From Cunninghamella blakesleeana (taxonomy: Eukaryota; Mucoromycota; Mucoromycetes; Mucorales; Cunninghamellaceae): 64,000 nt of DNA. The notes under the pieces were generated by a model that was not told the origin of the DNA, did no database searches, and was given only the letters and a program-made list of their open reading frames with translations. Positions 37,015-49,541 of this stretch are shown piece by piece; the first letter of the stretch is position 1; each line of letters opens with the position of its first letter. The stretch lies in contig JAFCIZ010000006.1 in assembly GCA_017871115.1 (NCBI GenBank), forward strand, positions 2,542,001 to 2,606,000. The letters run 5' to 3'. The translations under genes were made by a program, and so were the position numbers.

Positions 37015-38538
37015 ATGACAACGTTTCCTAGTATTCAGCAATCACAAACACCGCTATTACCTTATGCATTCTCGGTACCTAATAAAGAACAACTTGTCCA
37101 ACAGTATGTTGGGAAAACTTTAGACCAAGTAAGAACACCGCGATTAGTTATAGACAAGTCCATTGTGGAAAAAAACTGTGAGCGTTTAAAGGATATTTCT
37201 CAAAAACATAAAGTTAAAGTACGAATTCACGTCAAAACACATAAAACTATCGAAGGAACAGCTATTCAATTAGATGCAGTAAACACGGATAGTATTGTTG
37301 TATCAACTCTAGCTGAAGCTTATTATATGATTCAATCTCCTCTTGTATCTACTGGAAAACTAAAAGACGTTTTGTTGGGTTTACCAATTAGTCCTGATAA
37401 ATTCGATGATGTTTTTGCTTTATCAAATCAAATCGAATCCTTCTCTATATTTATTGGTAAAAAAATATCATATATGTAAGATATCTTCTATTCATTATGA
37501 TATATACTTAAAAATTAAAGTATAAATAATATTTCTTTTTCTACTTTTTTATTTATAGATCATCTTCAAACTTTGGATGCTTTAGATACATATTACAATG
37601 AAAAATATGGCCAAAATTCTAAGACTCGTATCAATGTCTTTTTAAAAGTAGATTGTGGTTACCAGTAATATATAGAAATATATGATAAAAATTGATAAAT
37701 TAGTTGCTTGATCAACCAATTATTGATGACTTTTTCTAAAAATAATAATTTAATTTCTTTCTCTTTCTCTCTTTCCTCTTTATTCTTTATTTCCTTTATC
37801 AATTCTTTTCATCTTTTTCCTTATATAAATAGTCGAGCTGGTGCAACTATAAATAATCAAGATGCATTAACTTTGGCAAAACGGCTTATTCAATCCACTT
37901 ACATTCATGTGAAAGGGCTATACACCCATGCTGGCCACTCTTACTCGAGTAGAAATGAAATATCAGCCCTTGACTATCTTCATGAAGAAACAAAAGCAGC
38001 AACAGAATATCGACAATTTTTAAAAGACAATGGTATAGATATTTCTTATTGTTCCATTGGTGCTACACCAACCATTATGGCAGCAGGACATTTATCATCA
38101 TCATCATTAGGTGAATCTATTAACGAAGTACATTGCGGAGTATTTGCCTTTAATGATCGACAACAAGTAGCAACTTCATTATCTTCCAACTCTGATGTAG
38201 CTGTACGTGTATTGGCAAGAATTGCTTCTCGATATCCTGAACGAAATACTTTATTATTAGATGCGGGGGCTTTAGCTTTATCCAAGGACACATCTCCCCA
38301 AGGCGGATTTGGAGATATTATTGGGCATGATCATTGGCAATTAAATAAAATATCTCAAGAACATGGTATTGTTACAAATGTGCCCTTGGAAGATTTTAAT
38401 GATAACCCTGTTGGTAAAATCATTCAGATTCGTCCTAATCATTGCTGTTTAACAGCCGCTTGTTATGAATTTTTTTTAATTGTTGAAAATGGTAATGATG
38501 AAATCGTTGATGTATGGGTCCCTGTTAGAGGCTGGTAA
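37015..38538 (+). CDS. DSD1: D-serine dehydratase-like PLP and zinc enzyme
   Basis: Exons 37015-37456, 37559-37664 and 37833-38538 give 417 residues, close to yeast Dsd1 (about 430). Seen: an alanine-racemase-type barrel with the PLP lysine in RIHVKTHKT (Lys74), VDCGYHRAG, YTHAGHSY and GATPT. The C-terminal zinc motif P-N-H-C-C-L-T-A has the His386-x-Cys388 pair of eukaryotic D-serine dehydratases. Reaction: D-serine to pyruvate and ammonia; D-threonine aldolases share this fold, so substrate is inferred from the zinc motif and length. Cytosolic (no signal). Confidence 0.88.
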
Positions 38539-38942
38539 AAAAAAAAAAAAAAAAAAGCAAGAAACTTGAAAAATAGTGTTTATTTTATTTATTCTATCTT
38601 TAAACCGCCCTTTAGCTTTTTTTTAAAAAAAAAAGGATTTATTTAATAAATATCGGTAAAGATTATATATTTGTTTTCGAAAAAGAAGATTTATTTAATA
38701 ATTATCGATATGTAATGCTTTTTTTTAAGAAAAAAAAAGAGGGCCCTTTTATTTGGAGCAGCGAAGATAACTTTTTTAATATCATATTAAATACTATATG
38801 TTCAATATAGCAACAATAATTTTTAATTTTGCATATAAAAATTGAAAGCCCGCATTTTTTTAAAATTTTTTAGATGTAGTTAACGAGTTTTATTTTCCTT
38901 TTTCCACTCTCTTTTTTATTTATTTTTTTAAGAATATATTAA
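38539..38942. other. Short spacer with paired repeats
   Basis: About 400 bases. Two similar segments, 'agatttatttaataattatcg' type, recur near 38634-38660 and 38687-38710. AT-rich, no gene. Confidence 0.5.
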
Positions 38943-40405
38943 ATGTTAAATAACAGTAATAATACATCTCCATATGAAGAAGAATCTGACAATGGAGATA
39001 AGTATACTGATTCTATTTTAAAAAGCTCCACTGAAACAGCATATAATCAATCAAAATATAATACCAATAGTACTGCCAATTCTAAATATGCAAGGTCAGC
39101 TTATAATAATAACAATAATAATAATTATAACAATAATAGCACCAACAATACTAGCAATTCTAAATATGCACGATCGACATATAATAATAATAGCAATGAT
39201 AACAAATACCCCTATAAAAATAAATATGATAAATACAATAATAATGAAAATTCTAAATATTCAAGATCATCATATAATAATAATGATAGCAACAATCAAT
39301 CCAATAACTACAGTAATAGCAAATATAGCCCTAGTAATTCAACAGAGCCAAGATCGTACAACAAGTACAGCAATCAATACAGTAACTATAATAATAACAG
39401 TAATAAAAGTAAATATGATCAAAGAAAAACATCATACACTAATAATAATCAACATGAACGACAACCTTCTCAAACCAAGGTATAATAAATGTTTTTTTTT
39501 TACTTCATATTACTTTTTTTTCGTTTTTATCTTATGAAATATCAAAATTGGTTATCCTATCTCTTTTTCTCTTTATTTATTTTTCCATCTTTTACTTCTA
39601 GGAAACTGATTCCATTGACGAATTATCACAAGGTATAAGTTCATTATCTACAAATGAAGATAAACATTTGAAAACAAAGCCTGCAAATACTTGTGGTAAA
39701 TAAATCATATTAATTAAAATATCAATAGAAATAAATAAAAAAGTACCTAAGGGAAAGAACAGTATAAGAACCATTTAACAATATATACTTTTACTATAAC
39801 ATTTATGTTTAGATGAAGATGATCAAGTTAAAGTAATAGAATGCAATGGGTTATCTATAGAAGAAGTGAATGACATTTTTAATAAATATGAAAGCATGCG
39901 TGGTGGATATGGAGTTAAATCAATAAACGAAGAACAAATTTTAATTGTATTTGGTCATACATCAACAGGTAATATTTCTTAAATATATACATTTTATATT
40001 ATTTTTATTTTTTTTAATTTTTGTATATGTATATTGTATTTAGGAAGTCGGGCATGGCAAGAAAATAATAATAATAGTAAAATTCAAGTATTTAAAGGAT
40101 CCATGGATTTAGTTAAAGGTAATAATAAACAAATAATGTATTCAGGGGAAAAGAGAGGGGATGGGAGAGTATCATATAAATAAAAAATAATAATGAAAAT
40201 ACTTATGCGTATATATATAGATGTTATTCCTATTAGAAAAAGTGCCATGTCTCAAAAGCCGACTTCAAGTAATATGGTTGCAAGGCGACTAATTCATGGA
40301 GCCTTGGGTATGAAAGCACCAATTAGAACAGAAGCCCAAAAAAAAGCTGACCAAAAATTACTGGATACAGCAAGATCAGAGCGTAACGCAAAAAGAGAAA
40401 ATTAG
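38943..40405 (+). CDS. R3HCC1/R3HCC1L-like protein without visible R3H domain
   Basis: Exons 38943-39479, 39602-39695, 39813-39968, 40044-40118 and 40221-40405 give 348 residues. Residues 1-180 are low-complexity Asn/Tyr/Ser with repeated 'NSKYARS' units. Residues about 212-285 look like the degenerate RRM-like segment of R3HCC1-family proteins (VIECNGLSIEEVNDIFNKYE, ILIVFGHTSTGSRAW). The C-terminal block MVARRLIHGALGMKAP followed by a charged helix (EAQKKADQKLLDTARSERN) matches their conserved end. I see no R3H motif (R-x3-H). Family assignment is by motif recall, so moderate. Function unknown; RNA association is plausible. Confidence 0.65.
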
Positions 40406-40735
40406 TAGCTCTTAAATGAAATAAATTCAAAAACTATAATAAAAACTAGTCAATCATATTCATATCATTATTTTAACAAAAAAAAAGTAGATTTTATATA
40501 AAGGAGTATAGTAAATACTGTGGGGATAAAATGTTACAATAGGAATCATAAAAAAAAAAAAATTGAATATGATCAATGATAGATTCTCTCTCTGCTAATG
40601 CAAATAATTTTAACACCAGATCCATTTTATCTACCCCTTTAAACTTTATTTTTATGTATATATTTTATATCTTTTTTCTTTCTTTTTCTTTCTTTCTTTT
40701 CATTTTTTATTTTTTTTAAAAATTTACCATTATAA
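40406..40735. other. Spacer and leader before the LEA-like gene
   Basis: About 330 bases, AT-rich with a long T/C-rich leader just before the start codon at 40736. No gene seen. Confidence 0.5.
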
Positions 40736-42179
40736 ATGTCCCAAAACTTGGAAGCTCATCAACGTTTTAAAAATATAAGTCAATCTTATTGCTCTTCGAC
40801 GTCAGCAGCTAGTTCAACAACTACAAATTATGAAAATAAACAAGGTAATGAATACAATTATTTATTTATTTATTCAAAATTGTTAATACAGTACTAATAA
40901 TAATTTTTATTTGTTTGTTTATTTATATGTGATACAAAATAAGAAGAAATGATCAACACAATAACCTGTGGCAACAACAACTGTTTAATCCAATCACCGC
41001 AACATGAACGGCATCAACATCACATAGATGATCATAGCACCATCATTTCTCATCCTTCTACCTCTTCTAATACATCGTCTAACTGCTGTTGCTGTCAAAA
41101 CTACTTTAATGATAGCCATATGGAATCAAATAACATATGTTCATGTCAAACACACCATCACCATCAATTATCTACAGCAATACAAAGAGAAGGAGAAAGA
41201 AATACGATATCCTATACATCATCCACACCAACCTATAATATAGATCAATATAACCACCATGATCATCACCATCAAAATAATAATAATAATGAATTAGAAA
41301 AAATAATAAAATATAATTCAATAGTCAGTATAAGCAAGAATCAACAACAACAACAACAATTACAAGGAGATAATTTACCATTAAGCAATCGATATTCAAT
41401 GAATGTTTATTATAAAGAAGATGGAGAAGATATAGAAGAGATGCAAATAAATGAAAAGAAGAAAAAGAAGAAAGGGTGTGGATGTTTAACTAAAAGTAGC
41501 GTCTTTTGTTTATTTTTTATGATTTTATTTGGAGGAATTGCAACCTTTATTTGTTGGCCACGAACACCACTACTAATCATACCTAGTCATGCAGAAAGAC
41601 TGGGGCAAACCACTTGGGGAACCACACCTGATAAACGACCCTGGGTGGAAGCGAATTGGTTAATGAACATTACTCTAGATAACCGTGAAAATTGGATTCC
41701 TACACATATTTCAAAAATAGATTTTACCATGCTAGATAGTTCAACACAGCAATCTTTTGCAACGGCTACTTTGGATGCTTTTATTTTACCACAACAAATG
41801 ATTACCATTATACCAAATGTCCCTTTTCAGTTACATTATTCTGCCCGTTCAGAATCCGATACTACATTTCAAAATTTACATCGATCTTGCTCTGCTCAGC
41901 CTAATAGTGATGATAATGGAAAACAAGCTTTAAGTATGAATTTAAAAGTAAAGTATTTTTTAACTATATAAAAAAAAAATATAAATATAAAATTAAAAAT
42001 TAATAAAAAAGAAAAAAAGGATATAAAATATACTATATATTAATTTATATATTTATTGTAACCATTATTATGTGTACGATTAATAACATTTGATATAGGT
42101 GGTCTTTCATTTTTTAGGGATTTCATGGTCTTCAATAGTAATAGCATCGTCTTCTTATGGACAGTTTGCTTGCCCTTAA
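40736..42179 (+). CDS. LEA-like single-pass membrane protein with His/Cys-rich cytosolic tail
   Basis: Exons 40736-40844, 40944-41947 and 42099-42179 give 397 residues. Residues 1-210 are disordered with Cys clusters (NCCCCQNYF at about 83; ICSCQTHHHH at about 101) and His runs (HHDHHHQ at about 141). A Lys run and GCGC precede one membrane segment (about 221-241, SVFCLFFMILFGGIATFICW), so the tail is probably cytosolic and the C-terminus outside or lumenal. The rest (about 255-397) has the beta-rich LEA_2/WHy-like pattern with ANWLMNITLDNRENWIP and ends ASSSYGQFACP. Known: fungal LEA-like membrane proteins of this shape exist with unclear function; the metal-binding-looking tail is unusual to me. 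Confidence 0.72.
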
Positions 42180-43160
42180 GGACAGTTCTAGGTAGACCTT
42201 TTAATTTTTTCAATAAATAAATGTCTATTGATCATAATATATATGTATGTTGCTGATAAACTTTAGATAAAATTTTAATAAAATAATTATAATGTATAAT
42301 TATTCTATATCATTATCATATTGAATATAATCTTAACCAAAATAGGGCCTCCTTTTATATATGATAAATTTATTTTAGCAGAACTTTTCAAAATTCAACT
42401 TGGTTAAGAAATTAGAAAAAAAATTCCAGGCAACTTTATTTTAATCAGCTTGTTTTTCATTTTTTTTTTAAAAAAATAAAAATAAAAAAAAATACTTTTC
42501 ATGAAATTTTTATTATAGCGAATAGCCTTATATAATTAAAATAAATGAATAAGAAACAATAATCAAGCATAATTTTCTTTTCTACATCAAAATAAAAATA
42601 ATTTTAATAAAAGATTCAATGTAAATAAATAATAAAGTAAATCTAAATAATATAATATGCACTTATTTACATAAAATGAGTTACAAGCTTTATTAAAAAG
42701 AGAGAGAAAACAATAAAAACTTTCAAGATTTTTGATTATTTAAAAGAGAAGAAAACTGTATTTCATAGCAAACATTAAAAAAAACAGAGACTTGATCAAT
42801 CCACTAATCAATTAGCGTATCACCAAAAAAAGATAAAGCAATAAGATATATATACACACTTAAATAATATTAAAATATAAGTAGAAAAAACATATTAGGT
42901 GAAGAGATGATAGTATCACCTCGTTGAATTGGAAATATATCAACAAACAACATAGACATTGAGTTACTATGTCACTCCTATTCGAAATTTGTTTTCTTGT
43001 ATAGTAATATTCTTGTAAATGTTTATTTATTTATTTTTACTATAATTATCCTTATATTTTTTGTATTGTATTTCTTTTATTTTTTTCTTCAATTTCTCTA
43101 TATATATAAATATATTTAAGAAAAAAAAAATCTACCATTATCTATAAAATTGTTATTCTA
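42180..43160. other. Convergent spacer
   Basis: About 980 bases between the 3' ends of the LEA-like and MBOAT genes. Mostly AT-rich sequence with poly-A tracts; no gene supported. Confidence 0.5.
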
Positions 43161-44544
43161 TTAAAAATGACCATAAGGGCAATAGTTTGCAATAAAATGA
43201 TCGAATGGTCTTGGATAGAACGGTACTTCAGCTTCTTGATGAAGTCCGATCAATAAATAAGGAATCACAAATAAAGGAGCAGTTATCAATAACCAAGCAT
43301 ATACCATGATTCGAGACAACCATAAAGGAATATGATCATTAATATAGTATGACCAAGGGGTTTTAGGGGCCGAGACTACGGTAGCTATACCTTGTAATAA
43401 AAAGAAAATGGTTTGCTGACCCAAAATACCCGGAAACCGATTGATATTAGAATATCCCATCATAGCAGTTAAAATATAATCATGGAATAACCCAGAACCT
43501 AAAAACACAGCCATACTTGCCAAAATTCTTCCTAAAGTGGATTGAGGTGGAAACATATGCAAGACGGGGAAAAAAAATAATTTGGAAAATCCAGGCCGAA
43601 AGATTTGATGCCATCGTCGACTCCATAAATCATAAATCGAATGAGAGAACCATGGATGATTAAAAATAAAAGGTTGAGATAAGATATGTTGTGTGTCTTT
43701 ATAGTAAATATTTAATAATTTGATATCTGCTGGTGAATAGTAATTGACATACAGGCTGATGGCTTTTAAACGTAGTGTGATTAATAAACGATAAATCACA
43801 TCGACTATGCCAACGTGTAAAAACAAAGTAAATCCAACAATAAAATATTGGACCATAGTTATCCATGGCATAGGGAATTGTGCCCAAAAGGATAATGTGC
43901 TAGCATGAGGTGGCAATTGGCAAGTTCTCAAAATCCCATCAAAAAAACTCATGACCGGAACAGTAAGAGCCATGTAAAAAAGAGCTTTGATTAACCAATA
44001 GGTACTTTGGGTTGACATCTTGTTGATTGATTCAGGTTTATCACCGCCATCATTCATATCCGTATCCTTCTCCTTAACCTTATCCATATTCTTTTCATTT
44101 TTCATTTTCACTTCATAGTGATCGTCATTCCATCTTGATAAAACATGATAGAAAGGTGCAAGTTGATTGATGGGTTGGTTGGATTGTTTTAATCGTCGTC
44201 GTTCTTGAATATAAAAAGACATACTAATGCCCAATACCATACCCATAACAGCATTATATGCTATTTAAAAAATAAATAAGAGAATCTTTTTAGTAAACAA
44301 TAAATGAGCAAGCATTTGTTATCTAAATAGATGGCTACTCTTTATCATTATTACTGCTATTACCATTGTCAACTAAGGTTCCTGATCCATCGTGTATTAA
44401 AGGTAATAAGAATTGCAAAATGTTGATGAGAACTAGTAGTGTATCAGATTGAGTGGTATAGATTTCAGTAAATAAATAAAATAATAATGGTGGTATTAGA
44501 GAGCTTGCATAAAGATAAACTCTATTTATAAACGGTACTGTCAT
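43161..44544 (-). CDS. Wax-synthase-like MBOAT acyltransferase
   Basis: Complement exons 44364-44544 and 43161-44260 give 426 residues. Seen: about eight hydrophobic segments, DLWSRRWHQIFRPGF in a loop, and SGLFHDYI, whose His matches the MBOAT catalytic His; ends FIANYCPYGHF. A charged insert (about 95-125) sits after the first membrane segments. Known: the wax-synthase MBOAT subfamily joins fatty acyl-CoA to alcohols or sterols in the ER. Fungal members are often in terpenoid clusters, but no such genes are adjacent here. Substrate unknown. Confidence 0.88.
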
Positions 44545-46569
44545 GCTTATATAATATATATATATATATATATATATTTATGCAATTATATAATTACTTT
44601 TTATAAAATGAGGAAAAAAAAAAAAGAGTGAAAAAAAAAACTCAAAAATTTTTATGTTACAAAAAAAAAATAAGCTGAGTTTAAACTTATTATAAGCTCT
44701 CGTTTTTTTACATTGATATGTTCACTAAAACATTATAATATTTCAATATAAAATGAACTTTAAAAAAAACAATATTCATTTTTTTTTCATAAATATTAAA
44801 ATAAATATAAAAAATACCTCATTTTTCTCTTTTTTATATACATTACTACTCAAAATAAGAAAAATGAGGGATTATTTTTTTTAAAAAAATTTATTCAAAC
44901 GGCTACCAAGGAACATTATTGCGTATGAAAGAGGTTTATTTTAGTTAAAATAAAGAAGACTAATAAAGAATTATTTATAAGGTTTTTATAAAAAATAACA
45001 TGTCATTTCATATGGTAAAATTATTTTTTTCCAAGATTTGATATCCCGCTTTTTTTTTTTTTTTGGGTTAGTTCCAAGCTGTCAATCATATGTTTTCATT
45101 TAGAAGAAAAATGTTTATCGATTTTTTTTTAAAGAAAAAAAGGTTTTATTTAAAGAAAGAAAATGAAAGAGGATTTAAATATATATGACATAATGATCAA
45201 GATATAATAAATCCTTATATATAACTCTACTTTTTAAAAATAATAAATAATGAACGAAACAAAAAAGGGAAATCCGATATATATATATCGAGAAGAGAAA
45301 AGAGAAAAGAGAGAAAAATATTTCTATTTTTTAAACCTTTTTTTTTTATTTTCCAATCATTTTTAAGAAATAATTTAAAACGTGCTTTTCATTGAAAATG
45401 ATGATTGCTGAATTATTATTATTATTGTTGTTGTTATGATTTCAAAAAGCCTAAATGGTTTGTGTTACCATAACAATGAATTGAGGTCCTTTCAAAAAAA
45501 TTTTCCTTTTTTAAAAATATTAACCCTTTTCTTTTTTTAAAAAAAACTAGCGGAATCCTCGCGAGGAAAAAAAAAAAAATAAATAATATAGAAGATCGAA
45601 AAGATAAAAAAATAAAATATTATAAATTAAAAGATAACGAGTAAGCAAGAGTGAAGAAAAGAAAATAAATAAATGAGTCATATGCATGCAATTGGATAAC
45701 ATAATGTAACTTTTTTAATAAAGAAAAAAAAGGGTAAAAAAAAAAAGACAAGAAATTTTTAAATCTGATAAGAAAAAAAAAGGGAGTTTTATTGAGTTGT
45801 GTAAACAAAAATAATGAAAAATTTTTCCACTTTCCCTTTTAGCACGTGGATAATCCTATGTAGGATAGCATTTTCTTATATTCTCACTTTTTTTTATCAT
45901 CGTAGCACATTCTTTTAAAAGAAATAACAAAAAAATAAAGAAGGTCAAAAAAGAAATTCATATGAAGAAAATATATATAAGCTTTTTTTATTATTATATG
46001 ATAAGAAAAAAAAACAAAAAAAAAAACATAATGAAGATATTATATATATATAAAAAATGGGGGGGAATATATTCAAAAAAGAAAAAGCATGCTTTTGTAT
46101 AATCATAATGTAAAAAAAAGAAAAGGTAAAAAAGAAATGCATGTAAAATAAAAAAAAAATATACGTATATTAAAATATAAAATGATGATATATAAAATAA
46201 GTGAGTGAGTGAATAAATAACTTTTTGAAACGAGAGTAATTAAAAAAAAAAAAAAGAATGAATGAGCGAGAGAGATCGTCGTAGATTGTTATCAGGTTAT
46301 CGATATCATAAAAAAATAAAAATAAAAATAAAATTCGACATATCCATATTTGTATTTTGTGATAGAAAAAAAAAATAAATGTAAAAAAGGGGAAGATAAA
46401 CCTTTTTTTTTGGGTGCGCTTTTTTCAAATGTTTTCTTGGTTTTTTTTTTTTGTTGTTGATTTTTTTTAGGTTATTGTTGTAGTAGTAATAATGTATATA
46501 ATAATGCAAGTATATAAACAATGGTATCATTTGTTAGTTGTTCTTCGTGTTCTTTTTGCTTTTTTGTTT
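44545..46569. other. Gene-poor stretch with an E-box
   Basis: About 2 kb, AT-rich with homopolymers, an ATT/TTG trinucleotide tract near 45413-45437 and one CACGTG E-box at 45843-45848. No convincing coding frame. Confidence 0.5.
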
Positions 46570-46777
46570 TTAAGGATAAACAGGACAATGTTCTAAAAAG
46601 AAATAGTAATAAAATGAATAAATATAACCGTGTCAAAAAAAAAAAAAAATGCTGATGATATTAAAAAGACTACTTACTTGTTTTATGATTTGGAGAACCA
46701 CATACTTTACAATCGGTTCCATTAGCTTCATTAACAAGTAATGATGGTTTTTGTTGATCATACATTGTGTTATTCAT
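46570..46777 (-). CDS. 40-residue CCHC zinc-knuckle microprotein
   Basis: Complement exons 46678-46777 and 46570-46592 give 40 residues. The C-terminal half is a perfect CCHC zinc knuckle: Cys23-x2-Cys26-x4-His31-x4-Cys36. The intron (GTAAGTAG donor, TTTTTAG acceptor) splits the knuckle between His and the last Cys; only correct splicing completes it. The start codon is the only ATG of a short leader and has no longer frame upstream. Known: CCHC knuckles bind single-stranded nucleic acid or proteins. No partner domain is present, so a stand-alone knuckle protein is unusual. It is shorter than most annotation cut-offs. Confidence 0.7.
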
Positions 46778-47107
46778 AATTGATAAAATATTATAAAAGC
46801 TTAAAAAATATTATAAATTTATAAAATGATTAAAGTTTTTTTTTTGGTAATTTTTTTTTTGATTAGTATCTAATAATAATAAAGTAAAAAAAGAAGAGAG
46901 AAAAGAGAAAGAAAGAAAAAAAAAAACAATAAGTATTGATATTTATATATGTCCACGTTTTTTTTTTTTTCAATAAACCAAAAAAACCTTAGCGGAGTTC
47001 TTACTTTGTTTCTTTCTTTCTCTCTTCTTTTTTTTTTAAAATTCTTAATTCACGCTCATTTCAAAAAAAAGTCTTATCAAGATATATATTATATATAGAC
47101 CTTTTTC

Positions 47108-47143
<36 letters not shown>

Positions 47144-48067
47144 AATAATAAAACTAGAAAAAATCATTTCTTATCAATAAATTTATAAATATTCGTGTCA
47201 ACAAATAAAAATATAATAATTTCCTTTTTACTTTAAAAGGTCCCCAATCCCTCTTTTTTAATAACTCTTGTAAAAACTTGTATTATTTTACCAAGTCTTA
47301 ACAATGGCTTATATTATTATCCTAACTTTTTAAAAAAATATAAATAAAAAATACGCAACCACTTTAAACTCAGTATGTGTTACTACGTTTTTTTTTAAAA
47401 AAAAAAGCTTTTTAAAACAAAAGTAATAAAGAACCATTACCATACTCTTCACATGGTTATCTTTATTATTATTTTTTTGACATTGAACCTTTTTTTTTTT
47501 TTATTTTGAAAGTTTACCATATTTATATAAAACTTAAACTATCAGATGATTAATATAACTTTATATGTGATTTTTTTTACGCTATTTGAAATAAAAAGAG
47601 AGAAAAACGATGGATAATGATAAGCTATTCAAACTATTAAAGAATAGGGGAAACTACCCCTCTCTCCGAAATCCTCAAACGCCACCCATTACATATATTG
47701 TAAAAGAAAAAAAAATTACCTCATTTATATATGAATGATCAAACCAATGTACCTCTAATTCTAAAACCCGAAGCTTCCCGTGTGTGTTTATATATTTAAA
47801 TATAAATATATATAGATATATATATAGATATATGTATATGTGTGTGTGTGTGTTTTTTTTCTATAATAATCATAATCATAAAAATAATTGTAAACAATTC
47901 ATTTTAGTAGGACAAAATCGATCTTTTTCGAGAAAAAAATAAAAAAAACAAAAACAAAGAGCAATATATATATTTATATATATTTATATATATTTATATA
48001 TTTATATATTTATTATACAATTTATAAAATAAGAATAAAAATAAAAATTATGCAATCTTATTTTTTT
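46778..48067. other. AT-rich spacer
   Basis: About 1.3 kb containing a 32-base poly-A run (47111-47142), TG and TA repeats near 47830-47850, and 'tatatttata' repeats near 47966-48010. Left part is the microprotein promoter. No gene seen. Confidence 0.5.
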
Positions 48068-49502
48068 TTAATATAAATCAGTAGAAGAGATTAATAATTG
48101 CTTAAATCTTTTTAAAGCATCCAAAAGATCGGGTTCACCCTCTAAATATTCGATCAAACCTAGCTGAGCTCTTGTATGCCTTAAAGCTTCTTCTTCATTT
48201 TTTTCCAACATAGTACTTCTTTTTAATTGATCAATTTCTCTTTCCAAACGTTCATTTTCTTCCAATAATTGAGTTGTGGAAGTCCATGTTCCATTGGCGA
48301 TATCATCCATTTGTTGTTGTAAATGTTGATTTTCAATCTTCATTTTCGCTAATTCTAATTCCAGTTGATGCTCTCGCATCATCATTTTCATATTATTAAC
48401 ATTCATAATAACCAATTCTTTATGGTGGTGACTTGAGGAAGAAGAAGATGAAGAAGAAGGAGGAGGAGTTGAAACTAATAAAAAGAATCAATAATAATAA
48501 AACCAATTAATCATTTCATATCATCATTCTCTCTCTCCCTTTTTTTTTTTATTTATTTATTTATTTATATTTTATTTATTATTATTATTACAATTATGAC
48601 TTACTTTGATCTTTTTGATAAACATCATATTTTGAATCTATTACATAAGAAAAAAGAATCAATGAATGAGAAAGAAGACTAATAATAAACTATACATGAC
48701 AGTTGATTTTGCTGCTTTTATATATATTTACCATGTTGATGCAATGTAGTACTAGTTGTAAAATGATCTTCAGAAGATTGTTCTATTTTAAAAATAAATA
48801 AATAATCAAGTGCGTAAATAAATAATAAATAAAAAATGACCCTGAAACACATATATCTATACACCCTATTAACCTTTTTTTATTATTATTATTATTATTA
48901 CCATCTAAATCTTGGCATTTAATATCATTCTCATTATTTTCTTTTTCATCATAGAGAGATGAAGGTTGAAATAAAAATAATTCACTATAAACTGATGACG
49001 ATGAGGTATAACATGAAGTGGAATTGGAAATAGAATGAGGTAGAGGAGTTGTTGACCTTAATTCACCAATAACATGAGGTACAGATAAATGATGATGATT
49101 ATTTGTTGTGGGTATACAAGAAAAAGGACGTTGAATCATATTTCCCCTTTCGTATTGATGATGATGATTTTCGTTACTATGTATTGAAGAATGAATAGAC
49201 CAATCATCATTATTCGTGTTTACTGGTTGTTGAAGTTCTCCTATTGAATGTCTTTTTTGAACAGAAAATGGATGTGGGGCTCTTTGTTGTTGGATAGTAG
49301 ACGGTAAAGTGGATTCGTATATATAAGAAGAAGTGGAAGAAGAAGAAGAAGGAGAATCTAGTGTTGTTTTTGTAAATAGTTTAGATTGATTCCATCTATT
49401 TCTCCATTTAGATAAACGTTTCTTTTTATTTTTATTATTGTTATAGTCCTTTGTCGAATTATTTCGCTGTAAGGTATTTATTAATAATCGCTTAATCTCC
49501 AT
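48068..49502 (-). CDS. Unrecognised coiled-coil protein with Ser/His-rich N-terminus
   Basis: Complement exons 48902-49502, 48732-48782, 48605-48637 and 48068-48474 give 363 residues. The start has a basic patch (KNKKKRLSKWRNRWNQ, about 25-40), then Ser-, His- and Asn-rich disordered sequence with HSIGELQQP. Residues about 255-345 form a coiled coil (MMMREHQLELELAKMKIEN, LLEENERLEREIDQLK), and the end is YLEGEPDLLDALKRFKQLL. Two small exons (51 and 33 bases) link the halves. A hydrophobic stretch upstream of the ATG in the same frame is poly-T leader, so I did not extend. I do not recognise the family. Confidence 0.65.
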
Positions 49503-49510
49503 AGTTTTTA

Positions 49511-49541
<31 letters not shown>

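Noticed and set aside
43161..44544. MBOAT gene as part of a terpenoid biosynthetic cluster
   Set aside because: No terpene cyclase, P450 or prenyltransferase gene is in the window.
45391..45415. ATGATGA next to CTGA, like snoRNA C and D boxes
   Set aside because: The boxes are only a few bases apart with no room for a guide, and no terminal stem is visible.
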